This document shows positions 27,283-37,735 of a stretch of DNA of 64,000 bases, in pieces. Source of the stretch: Moraxella sp. FZFQ2102 (GTDB lineage Bacteria > Pseudomonadota > Gammaproteobacteria > Pseudomonadales > Moraxellaceae); assembly GCF_024137865.1 (NCBI RefSeq), contig NZ_CP099960.1:496001-560000 (forward strand), in the 5' to 3' direction. The first letter of the stretch is position 1, and each line of letters opens with the position of its first letter. Below the pieces are notes generated by a model. That model was not told the DNA's origin and made no database searches. It saw only the letters and a program-made list of their open reading frames with translations. The position numbers and the translations under genes are program-made.

Positions 27283-27945
27283 ATGGCTGATACCAAAAGC
27301 ATTTTAACGACGCCGATTTTTAACAACAACCCGATCGCACTACAGATCTTGGGTATCTGTTCGGCATTGGCGGTCACCACCAGCGTACCGAACGCCTTGG
27401 TAATGTGTATCGCTTTGACCTTGGTTACTGCATTTTCGAGCTTTTTTATCTCGATCATTCGTAACAAAATCCCATCAAGCATCCGTATTATCGTGCAGAT
27501 GGTCGTCATCGCATCACTGGTCATCGTCGTTGACCAAATCCTACAAGCGTATGCCTATGACATCAGTCGTTCGCTGTCGGTATTCGTTGGTCTGATCATC
27601 ACCAACTGTATCGTTATGGGTCGCGCTGAAGCGTTCGCGATGAGCAACCCACCAATCCCAAGCTTCCTTGATGGTATTGGTAACGGTCTTGGCTACTCAG
27701 CAGTATTGCTGTTCGTTGCCAGTATCCGTGAAATCATCGGTAACGGCAGCTGGTTTGGCATCACTTTACTTGAAAAAGCAACTGATGGCGGCTGGTATGT
27801 GCCAAATGGTCTATTGCTATTGCCACCATCATCATTCTTCGTGATTGCCGCTTTTATCGTGATCATCCGCATCTGGAAAAAAGATCAGCAAGAGCCAGCA
27901 GAATATGTGATGAAGCCACAATCTAAAGGCATGGGAGGTCACTAA
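27283..27945 (+). CDS. nqrD: Na+-translocating NADH:quinone reductase subunit D
   Basis: 220 residues, six membrane helices. Contains the conserved Cys in [16 protein letters not shown], a ligand of the membrane-embedded iron centre shared with NqrE, and [16 protein letters not shown]. The RnfE/NqrD family is recognised by these. The stop overlaps the NqrE start by one base (TAATG). Part of the nqr operon. Confidence 0.96.
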   Translation: MADTKSILTTPIFNNNPIALQILGICSALAVTTSVPNALVMCIALTLVTAFSSFFISIIRNKIPSSIRIIVQMVVIASLVIVVDQILQAYAYDISRSLSVFVGLIITNCIVMGRAEAFAMSNPPIPSFLDGIGNGLGYSAVLLFVASIREIIGNGSWFGITLLEKATDGGWYVPNGLLLLPPSSFFVIAAFIVIIRIWKKDQQEPAEYVMKPQSKGMGGH

Positions 27946-28553
27946 TGGGACACTATATTAGCCTATTTATTACATCTGTTTTCATTGAAAACATGGCACT
28001 TGCCTTCTTCTTGGGCATGTGTACTTTCATTGCGATTTCTAAGAAAGTCTCTACCGCCATCAGCCTTGGTATTGCGGTGGTTGTGGTTATGGGCATCACC
28101 GTACCACTGAACAACCTTCTATACCAATACCTACTAAAAGATGGCGCATTAGCATGGGCAGGTTATCCAAATACCGACCTAAGCTTCCTTGGCTTCCTAA
28201 GCTACATCGCACTGATCGCTGCGGTGGTACAGATCATGGAAATGTTCCTTGATAAATATGTACCAAGCCTGTACAACGCACTGGGCGTATTCCTACCACT
28301 GATCACCGTAAACTGCGCGATCATGGGTGGCGTACTGTTCATGGTTGAGCGTGATTACAACTTCGGCGAATCAGTCGTGTATGGCATCGGCTCAGGCTTT
28401 GGTTGGGCGATGGCGATCGCTTGTTTGGCTGCTATCCGTGATAAGCTGAAATATTCAGATGTCCCAGGCCCACTTCGTGGTCTTGGCATTACTTTTATCA
28501 CTGTTGGCTTGATGTCGCTTGGCTTTATGTCATTCGGCGGTATGTCACTATAA
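27945..28553 (+). CDS. nqrE: Na+-translocating NADH:quinone reductase subunit E
   Basis: 202 residues, six membrane helices with inverted topology relative to NqrD. The iron-ligand Cys lies in [13 protein letters not shown], with [14 protein letters not shown] at the N-terminus as in the family. NqrE and NqrD together hold the intramembrane Fe centre. It is followed after 20 nt by nqrF, with GGAGA in between as ribosome site. Confidence 0.96.
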   Translation: MGHYISLFITSVFIENMALAFFLGMCTFIAISKKVSTAISLGIAVVVVMGITVPLNNLLYQYLLKDGALAWAGYPNTDLSFLGFLSYIALIAAVVQIMEMFLDKYVPSLYNALGVFLPLITVNCAIMGGVLFMVERDYNFGESVVYGIGSGFGWAMAIACLAAIRDKLKYSDVPGPLRGLGITFITVGLMSLGFMSFGGMSL

Positions 28554-28573
28554 GCAATTAGGAGAAAAGTATC

Positions 28574-29809
28574 ATGGAATTTGGTACCGCATTTGGCGGC
28601 GTTGCCATGTTTACCGTCATCATCATGAGCTTAGTTGCTGTTATTTTGGTGGCACGCTCACGATTGGTAAGCACTGGCAAAGTTACCATTAATATCAATG
28701 ACAACCCTGACAACAGTGTCACCACCGAAGCTGGTGGCAAACTGCTACAAACCCTAGCAAACGAAGGCATCTTCCTATCGTCTGCTTGCGGTGGCGGTGG
28801 TACTTGTGGTCAGTGCCGTTGTAAAGTCGTGGACGGCGGTGGCGACATCCTACCGACCGAAGAAGGTCATTTCACCCAAGGCGAAATCCGTGACGGTATG
28901 CGCCTTGCGTGTCAGGTTGCTGTCAAGCAAGACATGAAAATCGAAATCGATCCTGAATTTTTTGATGTCAAAAAATGGGAATGTGAAGTTATTTCTAATG
29001 ATAATGTCGCAACATTCATTAAAGAGCTTACCCTTAAGATTCCTGAAGGTGAAGTCGTACCATTCCGCGCAGGCGGCTATGTGCAGCTAGAAGCACCACC
29101 GCACACCGTGCATTATAAAGACTTCGACATCGCTGAAGAATATCATGAAGATTGGGATAATTTCAATCTATGGCGTTATACTTCTAAGGTGGATGAACCT
29201 GTGATTCGCGCCTATTCGATGGCGAACTACCCAGAAGAAAAAGGCATCATCAAGTTCAACATTCGTATCGCAAGTCCACCACCACGCGGCCCTGAAGGTA
29301 TCCCACCTGGCAAGATGTCATCGTATGTCTTTAGCCTAAAACCAGGTGATAAAATCACCGTTTCAGGCCCTTATGGTGAGTTCTTCGCCAAAGACACCAA
29401 AGCCGAGATGGTATTCATCGGTGGTGGTGCAGGCATGGCACCGATGCGTTCACACATCTTTGACCAGTTAAAACGCCTAAAATCAGACCGCAAAATCAGC
29501 TTCTGGTATGGTGCGCGTTCTAAGCGTGAAATGTTCTATGTTGAAGATTATGACGGATTGGCAGCTGAATTCGACAACTTCGAATGGCATGTCGCTCTAT
29601 CTGACCCACAACCAGAAGACAACTGGGAAGGCTACACTGGCTTTATTCACAATGTGCTGTATGAAAACTATCTAAAAGACCATCCAGCACCTGAAGATTG
29701 TGAGTTTTATATGTGTGGACCTCCGGTGATGAACGCCGCTGTCATCTCAATGCTCAAATCACTGGGCGTCGAAGATGAAAACATCCTACTGGATGACTTC
29801 GGTGGCTAA
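28574..29809 (+). CDS. nqrF: Na+-translocating NADH:quinone reductase subunit F
   Basis: 411 residues. One N-terminal helix, then a plant-type [2Fe-2S] ferredoxin domain ([14 protein letters not shown] and later LACQ supply the four Cys), then a ferredoxin-NADP reductase module with FAD motif RAYSMANYP, the NADH loop [13 protein letters not shown] and the C-terminal [14 protein letters not shown]. NqrF is the NADH entry point of the pump. Last gene of the operon, closed by a strong terminator. Confidence 0.97.
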   Translation: MEFGTAFGGVAMFTVIIMSLVAVILVARSRLVSTGKVTININDNPDNSVTTEAGGKLLQTLANEGIFLSSACGGGGTCGQCRCKVVDGGGDILPTEEGHFTQGEIRDGMRLACQVAVKQDMKIEIDPEFFDVKKWECEVISNDNVATFIKELTLKIPEGEVVPFRAGGYVQLEAPPHTVHYKDFDIAEEYHEDWDNFNLWRYTSKVDEPVIRAYSMANYPEEKGIIKFNIRIASPPPRGPEGIPPGKMSSYVFSLKPGDKITVSGPYGEFFAKDTKAEMVFIGGGAGMAPMRSHIFDQLKRLKSDRKISFWYGARSKREMFYVEDYDGLAAEFDNFEWHVALSDPQPEDNWEGYTGFIHNVLYENYLKDHPAPEDCEFYMCGPPVMNAAVISMLKSLGVEDENILLDDFGG

Positions 29810-29827
29810 TCACCAAAAAAAACACAA

Positions 29828-29856
29828 AATCCCTGCCGTTTGGCGGGGATTTTTTA
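29828..29856 (+). terminator. Terminator of the nqr operon
   Basis: AATCCCTGCC / GGCGGGGATT stem with GTTT loop and a T6 run, 19 nt after the nqrF stop. Confidence 0.9.
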
Positions 29857-29939
29857 TGGATAAAGCTTGGTTTTGATAATCAGCTAAGCCTATTTGCGAT
29901 TGGGTAAACTTGGTATTTAAAAAATCATCTGCCAAAATA

Positions 29940-29967
29940 AAACCGCCTTTACGATAAAAGGCGGTTT
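29940..29967 (-). terminator. Terminator of ddc
   Basis: AAACCGCCTTT / AAAGGCGGTTT 11-bp arms; on the minus strand followed by TATTTT, 24 nt after the ddc stop. Confidence 0.85.
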
Positions 29968-29990
29968 GTGTGGACTTGATGACAAGCAAA

Positions 29991-31535
29991 TCAGTCAATC
30001 GGTGGCGTGTAGTTGCCACTTGCGATGTCATCTTTGATGCGTTCGGCTTCGGCGAGTACTTGAGCAAGCAGTGACTGGACATTCTCTAGTGTCGCAACTG
30101 GGCTTAATGTCGTCATCTTGAGCGACTGCACATCTTGGCGTGCATCAATGACACGAGTCACGCCGATATTGGCTTCACCACGAGCAAATAGCTCATCGGC
30201 GACATTTTGGTTCAAGCTATCAATAAACTCAGCTGGATAACCTGTAGGCACGACACGGAATAGCACCGATGCAAATTGTGGCTCCACCAACAATTCAAGC
30301 CCATCGGTCGCCTTGATATACTCTGCCACTTGGCGAGTCAGCTTCACCCCATGGTCAATCATCGAGCCGTACAACTCTTCGCCCAATGCTTCAATGGTCA
30401 TCCACAACTTCAATGCATCGAATCGGCGTGTGGTTTGTAATGACTTGGACACAAGGTTTGGTACGCCATGCTCTTCATCATAAGCAGAGTTCAGATATTC
30501 TGCTTCATAGTGCATAAAGCGATAATTTTGCTCATCTTTTAGCAGGAACGCACCGCATGAGATGCTTTGGAAAAAGTGCTTATGAAAATCCAGCGTCACC
30601 GAATCGGATAACTCAATGCCATCCAGCATATCACGATACTCGTTAGACAACAATAACGCCCCACCCCATGCCGCATCAATATGCATCCACGCGCCGAATT
30701 TATCGGTCAATGCACGCACCGCCTTTAGATCATCAATCGCACCAGCATCGGTCGTGCCTGCGGTTGCCACCACACAGGCGACGATTTTGCCATCATCTTG
30801 CAGTGCTTGCATGGTTTTTTCAAGCGCTGCGATATCAATTTGGGCATTGTCATTGACTGGTACCGTCACCACTGATTGAAATCCCATGCCCATCATCGCC
30901 ATGTTTTTTTGGACACTAAAATGGGCATTTTCTGAGCAAATGACTTTCACCTTTTGCATGGCATCGGCAGGGATGCCATCACGCTGTACAGACCATGCTT
31001 GTCCGTCGCTATTTTGATAGTTTTTGGCGATGCACCAATCACGAGCCAATAATACGCCCATCAAGTTCGACTGCGTACCACCTGAAGTAAAGACGCCAGC
31101 CGTACCGCTACCATAGCCGACTTTTTGGCGTAGCCAGTCAATCAGCTGCACTTCCATCAACGAACCTGCTGGGCTTTGATCCCATGAGTCCATCGATTGG
31201 TTGGTGGCATTGATGAGCACTTCAGCGATTTGGCTGGTTACCATCGTTGGGCAATGCAGATGCGCCAATGAATGTGGATGATGTACCTTTAGGCTTTTAT
31301 TTAAAAACAGCTCAACAAGTCGCTCAAGCGATGCGTGCACGCCCAAACCTTCTTTGGTCGGCTCAAAGGCGATTTCTGAGCGAAGTTGCTTAATGCTGCC
31401 ACCGGTGTACATTTTTTCATTTTTTAGCCAGTTGGCGACGGCTTGGGTGGCTTGTGCCATCGCGGATTCATAATCGGCGATCGATTGGGCATCGTTGCAC
31501 AGTAGGGCTTGTTTGTGTTGGTCAAAAGTTGGCAT
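29991..31535 (-). CDS. ddc: L-2,4-diaminobutyrate decarboxylase
   Basis: 514 residues, group II PLP-dependent decarboxylase. The PLP lysine lies in [17 protein letters not shown] and the preceding Asp-His in [13 protein letters not shown]; the substrate-pocket segment [11 protein letters not shown] is also visible. Length and overall sequence fit Acinetobacter-type Ddc, which turns L-2,4-diaminobutyrate into 1,3-diaminopropane. This is supported by the aminotransferase Dat (40596-41957), its normal partner, on the same strand. Unlike the usual adjacent dat-ddc arrangement, a type I restriction island of about 9 kb lies between them. ddc has its own promoter-like TGCTACAAT at 31569-31577. Confidence 0.93.
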   Translation of the reverse strand: MPTFDQHKQALLCNDAQSIADYESAMAQATQAVANWLKNEKMYTGGSIKQLRSEIAFEPTKEGLGVHASLERLVELFLNKSLKVHHPHSLAHLHCPTMVTSQIAEVLINATNQSMDSWDQSPAGSLMEVQLIDWLRQKVGYGSGTAGVFTSGGTQSNLMGVLLARDWCIAKNYQNSDGQAWSVQRDGIPADAMQKVKVICSENAHFSVQKNMAMMGMGFQSVVTVPVNDNAQIDIAALEKTMQALQDDGKIVACVVATAGTTDAGAIDDLKAVRALTDKFGAWMHIDAAWGGALLLSNEYRDMLDGIELSDSVTLDFHKHFFQSISCGAFLLKDEQNYRFMHYEAEYLNSAYDEEHGVPNLVSKSLQTTRRFDALKLWMTIEALGEELYGSMIDHGVKLTRQVAEYIKATDGLELLVEPQFASVLFRVVPTGYPAEFIDSLNQNVADELFARGEANIGVTRVIDARQDVQSLKMTTLSPVATLENVQSLLAQVLAEAERIKDDIASGNYTPPID

Positions 31536-31568
31536 AGGTTAGGTTTTCCTAGTTGGTGAAATGTGGCT

Positions 31569-31577
31569 ATTGTAGCA
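31569..31577 (-). promoter_or_regulatory. Extended -10 promoter of ddc
   Basis: The minus strand reads TGCTACAAT, 34 nt ahead of the ddc ATG and after the hsdS fragment, so ddc can be expressed independently of the restriction genes. Confidence 0.5.
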
Positions 31578-31609
31578 TAATTTTGGTATTACTTAGCCAT
31601 ATCACCGCA

Positions 31610-32143
31610 TCAAAACGACAACAAGACTTCTCGATAATACTCATACTGCTTTTGACGCAATTCAATTTCACGGGGCAAGCCTTCGGTGATGGATTGGGTC
31701 AGCGTGTCAAATTTATCCAAAATGGCGACAATTCGGGCTTGTTCAGATAGGGGCGGGATTGGGATTTTCTTATTAGAAAAATTACTAATCCATTGACGCT
31801 TATGATCTGTATTATCAAAATTTGGTAAAGTATTAAGCCAATAATAAATGTATTTTAATAAGAATTGATTTTCATCAACCGATGTAATCATTTTCATAGC
31901 TGATGATTTGACTTTAAAATCAAAATCCACCCATTTATTTGCTGTTGTAAAATCATCAAAAATAATAACAGGATTTTTTGATGCTTGATAAATACCATCC
32001 ATTTCATCAGTATAGCCCAATATAAAAGTTTTACCCGCTGTTAAAACTGGTATTTCAAACTCATCGCAATATTCAGTCGATTGAACAATATACTTAGTTG
32101 GTTGCTCATATTTCGTAACTTCACCCAAAGTCTTCCACACCAC
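31610..32143 (-). pseudogene. hsdS: Second HsdS: C-terminal half (second target recognition domain), out of frame
   Basis: 177 codons from a GTG at 32143. It holds one target recognition domain beginning [17 protein letters not shown] and the conserved distal helix region [36 protein letters not shown], nearly the same as the end of the intact HsdS (37736-38920). It has no ribosome site of its own. It overlaps in another frame the 5' half at 32041-32826. Adding one 10-bp unit to the repeat at 32150-32169 joins the two as [20 protein letters not shown], giving a full two-domain HsdS. Confidence 0.8.
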
Positions 32144-32826
32144 TGCCGTCCGCTGTCGCTCGCTGTCGCCAAGGATTGTACGGCTTCAAAATCGAATGTC
32201 AAGAACTTATTGAGATAATATTGATATTGTTTTTGGCGTAAATTTAGTTCATGTTTTAACTCACCAATTAAACCTGCCATCAAATCCAATCTTTGCACAA
32301 TTTCAGCCTGAACGGATAGCGGTGGGATTGGGATTAAGACTTTTGCCAATTCTTTCATTGGAACACTTTTTACAGTACCTCCTGCCGATTTGCTTAGAAA
32401 ATCATTTCTGATTTTTTCACTTTCAAACAAATACAATAAAAATTTAGACAAAATTTTGTTTTTCATAGGTTTGATAGCATAAACCCCTTCCTTGATATTC
32501 CAATTATTGGGATTTTCATTAACTAAAGCAACGATTCCTATCGTGCCAGTGCCTGAAAACAAAATATCATCCACTTCCAAATTAGAGCGATGATTGCAAA
32601 GTCTCAAAGCTTCATCGTTTATTTTGTCTGTTTTATCAGTAAATACAATTTGATGATTTTGTAGCTCTCTGATGGTTACATAATAATTTGTTGCATCATC
32701 TGTATTTAACTGGAAAAACTGTCTTGGATTTAACCCTGTTTTAATTGAATGACAAACCTCCCCCAACGGTTTCCATTCCACCGCCTGCCCATTGAGTAAG
32801 TTTTGCAAAAATGGATGTTGTGCCAT
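32041..32826 (-). pseudogene. hsdS: Second HsdS: N-terminal half (first target recognition domain)
   Basis: 261 codons from ATG at 32826, which overlaps the hsdR stop (TGATG). Begins [20 protein letters not shown], like the intact HsdS, followed by one target recognition domain and the central conserved helix (IPIPPLSVQAEIVQRLD, LNLRQKQYQYYLNKFL). After [11 protein letters not shown] the frame diverges into about 30 unrelated residues and stops at 32041. As it stands it would make a half-subunit. Half-length HsdS proteins can in some systems dimerise and still give specificity, so residual function cannot be excluded. Confidence 0.8.
32150..32169. repeat. 10-bp tandem repeat at the hsdS frameshift
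   Basis: Two units on the plus strand, CCGCTGTCGC and TCGCTGTCGC, differing at one base. A third unit would put both halves of the second hsdS in one frame (10 mod 3 = 1). Confidence 0.8.
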
Positions 32827-35800
32827 CAGTCATTTTCCTTATTAATTAACCCTGTCAGATTGCCAATGCCTTTAAACTTCTCTACAAACTGGGCGATTTT
32901 TTGGAATACGCTTTGTTTTTTGGTGAGATATTGTGGATTGAGCGGACTCATTTTTGGCAAAATATCATTCAGCTCTGTGCCGTTTTCGCTGGCGTATTCA
33001 CGCTTTAGAGATGTGGCGATATACCGCAAGGCAGCCTCGGTGTTGAGATTTTCATCACTGATCAGCTCATCGGCCTGTTTTTTCTGCTCGGTTTGGGCGT
33101 ATTGATAAAAAGCCTCGATCACGCCTGCTTTATCGGGGAGATGATCCAGATCGGTTTGGTTGATGAAGTCCACGATCAGGCTTTCTTTGGCACGATGATC
33201 AAGGCTTGAGCGAATCAGGCGACGGATCTCATCGATGATGATGGTCTTGTCCTTGGTTTTTTTGTTATGCTCAAAAATCAGCTCTAGGATATAATCCAAA
33301 TTAATCTCTTGGGATTTTAATAGATCCACCTCAAACACCACATCATCCCAGCTGATGGTGGATTTGGCTTGCTCCTCGCCCTCTCTTTGCTGACGACTCC
33401 AATCACGGATATCGTTATAAGTCGAACGATAATCCTGAATCATCCGCTCGCTCGGCATGGGAATGGCTTGTAGCTTATCTAGCGTCTCATCATCGAGCTG
33501 ATATTTATTTTGGATGTCTTGGATGCTTTGGCTGATCTGTGCTGCTGTCGCCTCATCGGTCGCATCGGTGATCGGTGGTAGGCGTTTTAGCTCTATCATC
33601 GCCTGATATTCATCGAAGTTTTGTAGGGCGTTTTCGGTGCGTAGATATTCGCCGAACAGCTTGGCGAAGTCTTTTTTATCCTTTTCGGTGATGATATTAT
33701 CAGGCTCACCAAAGCGTTCGTTCAGCTCATTGACGATGTCCACAAAGCCACGATGCGCACGCCCTGACAGCACATCGGTATAGCCATCCAGATAGCTGTC
33801 CAGTGGCTGCTCTAGCACCACTTGGCGAGTGCTTTTATTGCCAAACAAGGTGATGGCATCGATGGTCGGCTGCTCTAGATTACGGAAAGTGACGATGTTG
33901 CCAAAGGTCTTGGTGGCGTTATAGATGCGGTTGGTGCGGCTATAGGCTTGGATGAGTCCATGATAGCGTAAATTTTTGTCCACAAATAGCGTGTTCAATG
34001 CTGGTGCGTCAAAACCTGTCAAGAACATACCGACGACGATGAGCAGATCAATCTCTTGGTCTTTGACACGCTTTGCCAGATCTCGGTAGTAGTTCTGAAA
34101 TTCTTTACTATCCACGCTAAAATTGGTTCTAAACTCGGCATTATAATCATTGATCACCTTTGTCAAGAACTCTTTGGCGGTGGCATTCATCGCCGAGACT
34201 TCAAAGCCCTCATCTTCGATCTCACCGATGGCATCCTGCTCTTCGTTGGCAGCGTATGAAAAGATGGTGGCGATTTTTAGGGGTTTGGCATGGTCTTTTT
34301 GCAGGTCATAAAGCGTCTCATAGTATAGTTTGGCAGCATCGACGCTACTCACCGCAAACATCGCATTAAAGCCCTTGCCTGTGGCGTTGTTACGGTGAGT
34401 TTTCTGATTGAATCTATCCAAGATATAGCTGCTGACTTCACGAATCCGCTCAGGGTGCATGAGTGCCTTGCGGTTCTCGGCAGCGGATAGCTTGGTGAGA
34501 TCCTGCTCATTTTCATCAGTTTTAAACTTGGGTAGGACATTATGATAATCCACCTTGAACTTTAGCACCTTTTCATCACGAATCGCATCGGTGATGACAT
34601 ACGAATGCAGCTGCTCGCCAAAGACGCTGGCGGTGGTCTCAGCGCCGATGGCATTTTTTGGGAAAATCGGCGTCCCCGTAAAGCCAAACTGACAAAATTT
34701 CTTGAATCGTCTTGTTAGGTTCTTTTGGGCTTCGCCAAACTGCGAACGATGACATTCATCAAAAATAAACACCACAGGCTCATCATACACTGCCAAATTT
34801 TGTTCAGATTTCATCAGATTATTGAGCTTTTGGATGGTGGTGACGATGATTTTATTGTCGTCTAGTTCGATATTTGCCTTAAGCCCCTTAGTGCTGTCCG
34901 AGCCATTGACACTATCAGGACTAAAACGCTGATATTCTTTCATGGTCTGATAGTCCAAATCCTTTCTATCCACCACAAAAAACACTTTTTTGATAAATGG
35001 CAATGCAGTCGCTAAGCGTGCCGCCTTAAAGCTCGTCAAGGTCTTGCCCGAGCCTGTCGTATGCCAGATATAGCCGCCACTGGTTGGGTCGTTATAGTTT
35101 TTGGTATTGTGCGAGCTGCTGATCTTCCACAAAATCCGCTCCGCCGCTGCGATCTGATAAGGACGCAGAATCAGCAAGGTATTATTACTATCAAAGACGC
35201 AGTATTTGATCAAGATATTGATCAAAGTGTTCTTATCAAAAAAGGTCGCCGTAAAATCCTTTAGATCCTTAATCGGAACATTATCCGCCCTTGCCCAGTT
35301 CATGGTGAAGTCATAGCTGTTCTTTTCTCGCTTGGTGGTATTGGCAAAATAGCGGGTATGGGTGCCATTACTGATGACAAAGATCTGTAGATATTTGAAC
35401 AGCGAATTTTCTTTATTAAAGCTTTCTTTAGAATAGCGATGAATTTGGTTAAAGGCTTCACGGATGGCGACGCCGCGTTTTTTGAGCTCGATTTGTACAA
35501 TCGGCAAGCCATTGACCAAAATAGTCACATCATAGCGGTTCTTACTCGTGCCTGTCTGCTCAAATTGATTGATGACTTGTAGCTTATTATTACCCAGATT
35601 GACTTTGTCGAGTAGATGAATATTTTGGATACGCCCATCATCAAACACAAAATCATAAGCACTGTCATCGTGCAGCTTACGCGTTTTTTCGATGATGTTC
35701 TCACTGGGCTTATCCAAGAATTCTGCCACAAAGCGATGCCACTCACCATCACTAAACTGCGTATGATTCAGCCGCTCTAGCTGCACACGCACATTGGCAA

Positions 35801-35981
35801 GCAGTTTATCATGCGTAGTCAGATCGGTGCGGTACTCATAGCCTTGAGCCACAAGGTCTGCGATGAACTCCCTTTCCATCTCGCTTTCGGTCTGATAGCT
35901 ACTGACTTGCTCGATTTTGTCGTATTTATCCAGTACGATAAAGTGATTGGTTTCGGTGATGGGGGTGGTTTGGGTTGTCAT
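32826..35981 (-). CDS. hsdR: Type I restriction endonuclease subunit HsdR (EcoR124I family)
   Basis: 1051 residues. The nuclease core [15 protein letters not shown] (ExK) is followed by a two-domain SF2 translocase: Walker [17 protein letters not shown] near 310, [22 protein letters not shown], and motif [17 protein letters not shown]. The sequence matches what I remember of EcoR124I HsdR throughout, including [19 protein letters not shown] and the C-terminal NPQYLTKKQ. HsdR with HsdM and HsdS cleaves unmodified DNA after ATP-driven translocation. The start at 35981 follows GGGAAC; immediately upstream is an array of about eight 10-bp repeats. Followed without gap by the second, frameshifted hsdS. 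Confidence 0.96.
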   Translation of the reverse strand: MTTQTTPITETNHFIVLDKYDKIEQVSSYQTESEMEREFIADLVAQGYEYRTDLTTHDKLLANVRVQLERLNHTQFSDGEWHRFVAEFLDKPSENIIEKTRKLHDDSAYDFVFDDGRIQNIHLLDKVNLGNNKLQVINQFEQTGTSKNRYDVTILVNGLPIVQIELKKRGVAIREAFNQIHRYSKESFNKENSLFKYLQIFVISNGTHTRYFANTTKREKNSYDFTMNWARADNVPIKDLKDFTATFFDKNTLINILIKYCVFDSNNTLLILRPYQIAAAERILWKISSSHNTKNYNDPTSGGYIWHTTGSGKTLTSFKAARLATALPFIKKVFFVVDRKDLDYQTMKEYQRFSPDSVNGSDSTKGLKANIELDDNKIIVTTIQKLNNLMKSEQNLAVYDEPVVFIFDECHRSQFGEAQKNLTRRFKKFCQFGFTGTPIFPKNAIGAETTASVFGEQLHSYVITDAIRDEKVLKFKVDYHNVLPKFKTDENEQDLTKLSAAENRKALMHPERIREVSSYILDRFNQKTHRNNATGKGFNAMFAVSSVDAAKLYYETLYDLQKDHAKPLKIATIFSYAANEEQDAIGEIEDEGFEVSAMNATAKEFLTKVINDYNAEFRTNFSVDSKEFQNYYRDLAKRVKDQEIDLLIVVGMFLTGFDAPALNTLFVDKNLRYHGLIQAYSRTNRIYNATKTFGNIVTFRNLEQPTIDAITLFGNKSTRQVVLEQPLDSYLDGYTDVLSGRAHRGFVDIVNELNERFGEPDNIITEKDKKDFAKLFGEYLRTENALQNFDEYQAMIELKRLPPITDATDEATAAQISQSIQDIQNKYQLDDETLDKLQAIPMPSERMIQDYRSTYNDIRDWSRQQREGEEQAKSTISWDDVVFEVDLLKSQEINLDYILELIFEHNKKTKDKTIIIDEIRRLIRSSLDHRAKESLIVDFINQTDLDHLPDKAGVIEAFYQYAQTEQKKQADELISDENLNTEAALRYIATSLKREYASENGTELNDILPKMSPLNPQYLTKKQSVFQKIAQFVEKFKGIGNLTGLINKEND

Positions 35982-35990
35982 GGTTGTTCC

Positions 35991-36073
35991 CGCTAAGTTC
36001 GTCTAAGTTCGTCTAAGTTCGTCTAAGTTCGTCTAAGTTCGTCTAAGTTCGTCTAAGTTCGTCTAAGTTCGTC
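35991..36073. repeat. Decamer tandem array (about 8 units) just upstream of hsdR
   Basis: Seven exact copies of GTCTAAGTTC (36001-36070), a preceding copy with one or two changes (35991-36000) and a partial GTC. On the coding strand the unit is GAACTTAGAC. The array covers the last codons and stop of the AlbA-type gene and ends 10 nt before the hsdR start. Confidence 0.97.
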
Positions 36074-37708
36074 AGACAGCTTCCAAATCTTATTAATATT
36101 GTAAATTTTACCGCTTCTTTTTAGCGACTGTAACAAATTTTTGACTTTATGGTATTTTTGTCCATCGCTTAGACTATCTGGCAGTTTCGGATACAAAAGC
36201 TCTCTAAATTTTTGTACATTTGCCTCTGAAAAGGATTGCAGATATTTCACAATCAGATCCTTATAGTACATATCATCAAAGGCCATGCTATGCACATACG
36301 AAACCTGTTCATCGCTTTTTTGTGCAACATAAGCAGAAATACAGTAATTAGGCTTCCTACCCTCAATCAGTCCCATTTTTTTGAGTAATTTTGCCTGATC
36401 ATCATCAATAAATTGCCCTTTTTGTACTCGGTCAAGCAAGATAATTTCTTGCAGACTAAGATCGGGTGTATCCGCCAAAAGCATGGCGTAATTCATATCC
36501 AAAATCCTTCCCTCAATACTCACCTGAACAGCATCTTGGGTTAATTCATAATCAGGCATGGGGAAAAATCTTGCTTTTTGTTGCAAGAACATTTTTTTAA
36601 TACCACTACCAATGGTATCAATCATTTTTAGATTGACCATAGCATCTGCCAAAAATTGATTGCGATATCTCTCCTCTGGCGCATCATCATTTATAACATT
36701 CCAAATACTCCCTGGGATAAATTTTCCTTTATTCTTAAATACAATTTTGCTATTTTCAAATTCAACCACGCTAATCTTACCCGCCAACTGATAATCTTGG
36801 TGAGCAATGGCATTATTTAAAGCCTCTCGTATCACAAAAGCATCGTACTGATCCACCTCATCGGGGAATAAAGTACCCTGCTTAATGTAACGATATTTAA
36901 GATTTCTGATTTTTGCAGCCAGCTTATCAATATTTAGCAACAAAGGTGTCCCAAAATGCTGATAGTCTCTCTCCACACCATCTCTATCTTTTAGAATCCA
37001 AGTCATGGTTGGTGTTGCAGGATTTAATAATACTGCGGACTCAGGCAATCCCAATAGCAAAATAGCAGTTCTTGTAATTCTACCTTTGATGGTTAGTTTA
37101 GCTTTATTTAAAAATGTAACCGTATCCCAATGCACCATCTCTTGTTGCAAGTGAGGGTATTTTTCGGAAAATTTTTGACGAGCAAAAGCTATTGCCTCCA
37201 TAGACAAATCATTAATATCGGCATTCTCAACAATACCTGCACTCCAGTCATACACTTGGTTTTGTAGGCGGATTTGTTCAATTTTATGCAAATCCAAACC
37301 CACTAAAGACTCACCCTGTCTGGCATAAAAATGCTCTTTCCAAGCAGTTGGTATACCTTTTAAAGCTGGCGGTATTTCAAACAAAATCACTCGCCTACCC
37401 TGATAATCAACTTCATGTATATTTTTGAAACTGATATTGTTATTTGTATGATTAGCAATCATCTTTTTGACAGCTTGTAGGCTTGTCGCTGTATTTTTAT
37501 ATTGGGTTCCAACAACCGTTCTATCATCTTTGACACCAAAAACCAACCACGCCGAGCTTTTTTGATGCAAATTAGCTTCATTACTCAAAGCAGAAAAATA
37601 CATACCCAAATCATTATCGCCAAACCCATTTTTGGCTTGCTTAAATTCAACCACTTCACTTTCAATTTGGTCTAGCAAATTTAACAATTTATTCTTAATA
37701 TCCACCAA
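36053..37708 (-). CDS. Schlafen/AlbA-domain ATP-binding protein inside the type I locus
   Basis: 551 residues. The N-terminal 120 residues form an AlbA_2/Schlafen-type domain (ESEVVEFKQA, SSAWLVFGVKDDRTVVGTQ, HFYARQGESLV). The middle has the HATPase_c_4 region (DAFVIREALNNAIAHQDY, DTIGSGIKKMF), and the C-terminus a winged-helix-like segment. Such proteins are often called putative DNA-binding or RecG-like regulators; their activity is not established. It lies between hsdS and hsdR, the slot used by PrrC anticodon nuclease in EcoprrI. The last six codons and the stop are encoded by the decamer array. AT-rich compared with the flanking chromosome. Confidence 0.85.
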   Translation of the reverse strand: MVDIKNKLLNLLDQIESEVVEFKQAKNGFGDNDLGMYFSALSNEANLHQKSSAWLVFGVKDDRTVVGTQYKNTATSLQAVKKMIANHTNNNISFKNIHEVDYQGRRVILFEIPPALKGIPTAWKEHFYARQGESLVGLDLHKIEQIRLQNQVYDWSAGIVENADINDLSMEAIAFARQKFSEKYPHLQQEMVHWDTVTFLNKAKLTIKGRITRTAILLLGLPESAVLLNPATPTMTWILKDRDGVERDYQHFGTPLLLNIDKLAAKIRNLKYRYIKQGTLFPDEVDQYDAFVIREALNNAIAHQDYQLAGKISVVEFENSKIVFKNKGKFIPGSIWNVINDDAPEERYRNQFLADAMVNLKMIDTIGSGIKKMFLQQKARFFPMPDYELTQDAVQVSIEGRILDMNYAMLLADTPDLSLQEIILLDRVQKGQFIDDDQAKLLKKMGLIEGRKPNYCISAYVAQKSDEQVSYVHSMAFDDMYYKDLIVKYLQSFSEANVQKFRELLYPKLPDSLSDGQKYHKVKNLLQSLKRSGKIYNINKIWKLSDELRRT

Positions 37709-37735
37709 TCTAACTTCCTATTTACTAAAAAATAC

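Noticed and set aside
35991-36073. The decamer array as a CRISPR-like array.
   Set aside because: The units are 10 bp, directly contiguous and without spacers; no cas genes are nearby.
36053-36075. Fusion of the AlbA-type protein with HsdR through the repeat array in another copy-number state.
   Set aside because: The unit contains TAG and, because 10 is not a multiple of 3, a stop appears in every frame within about 30 bp; a continuous frame through the array is not possible.
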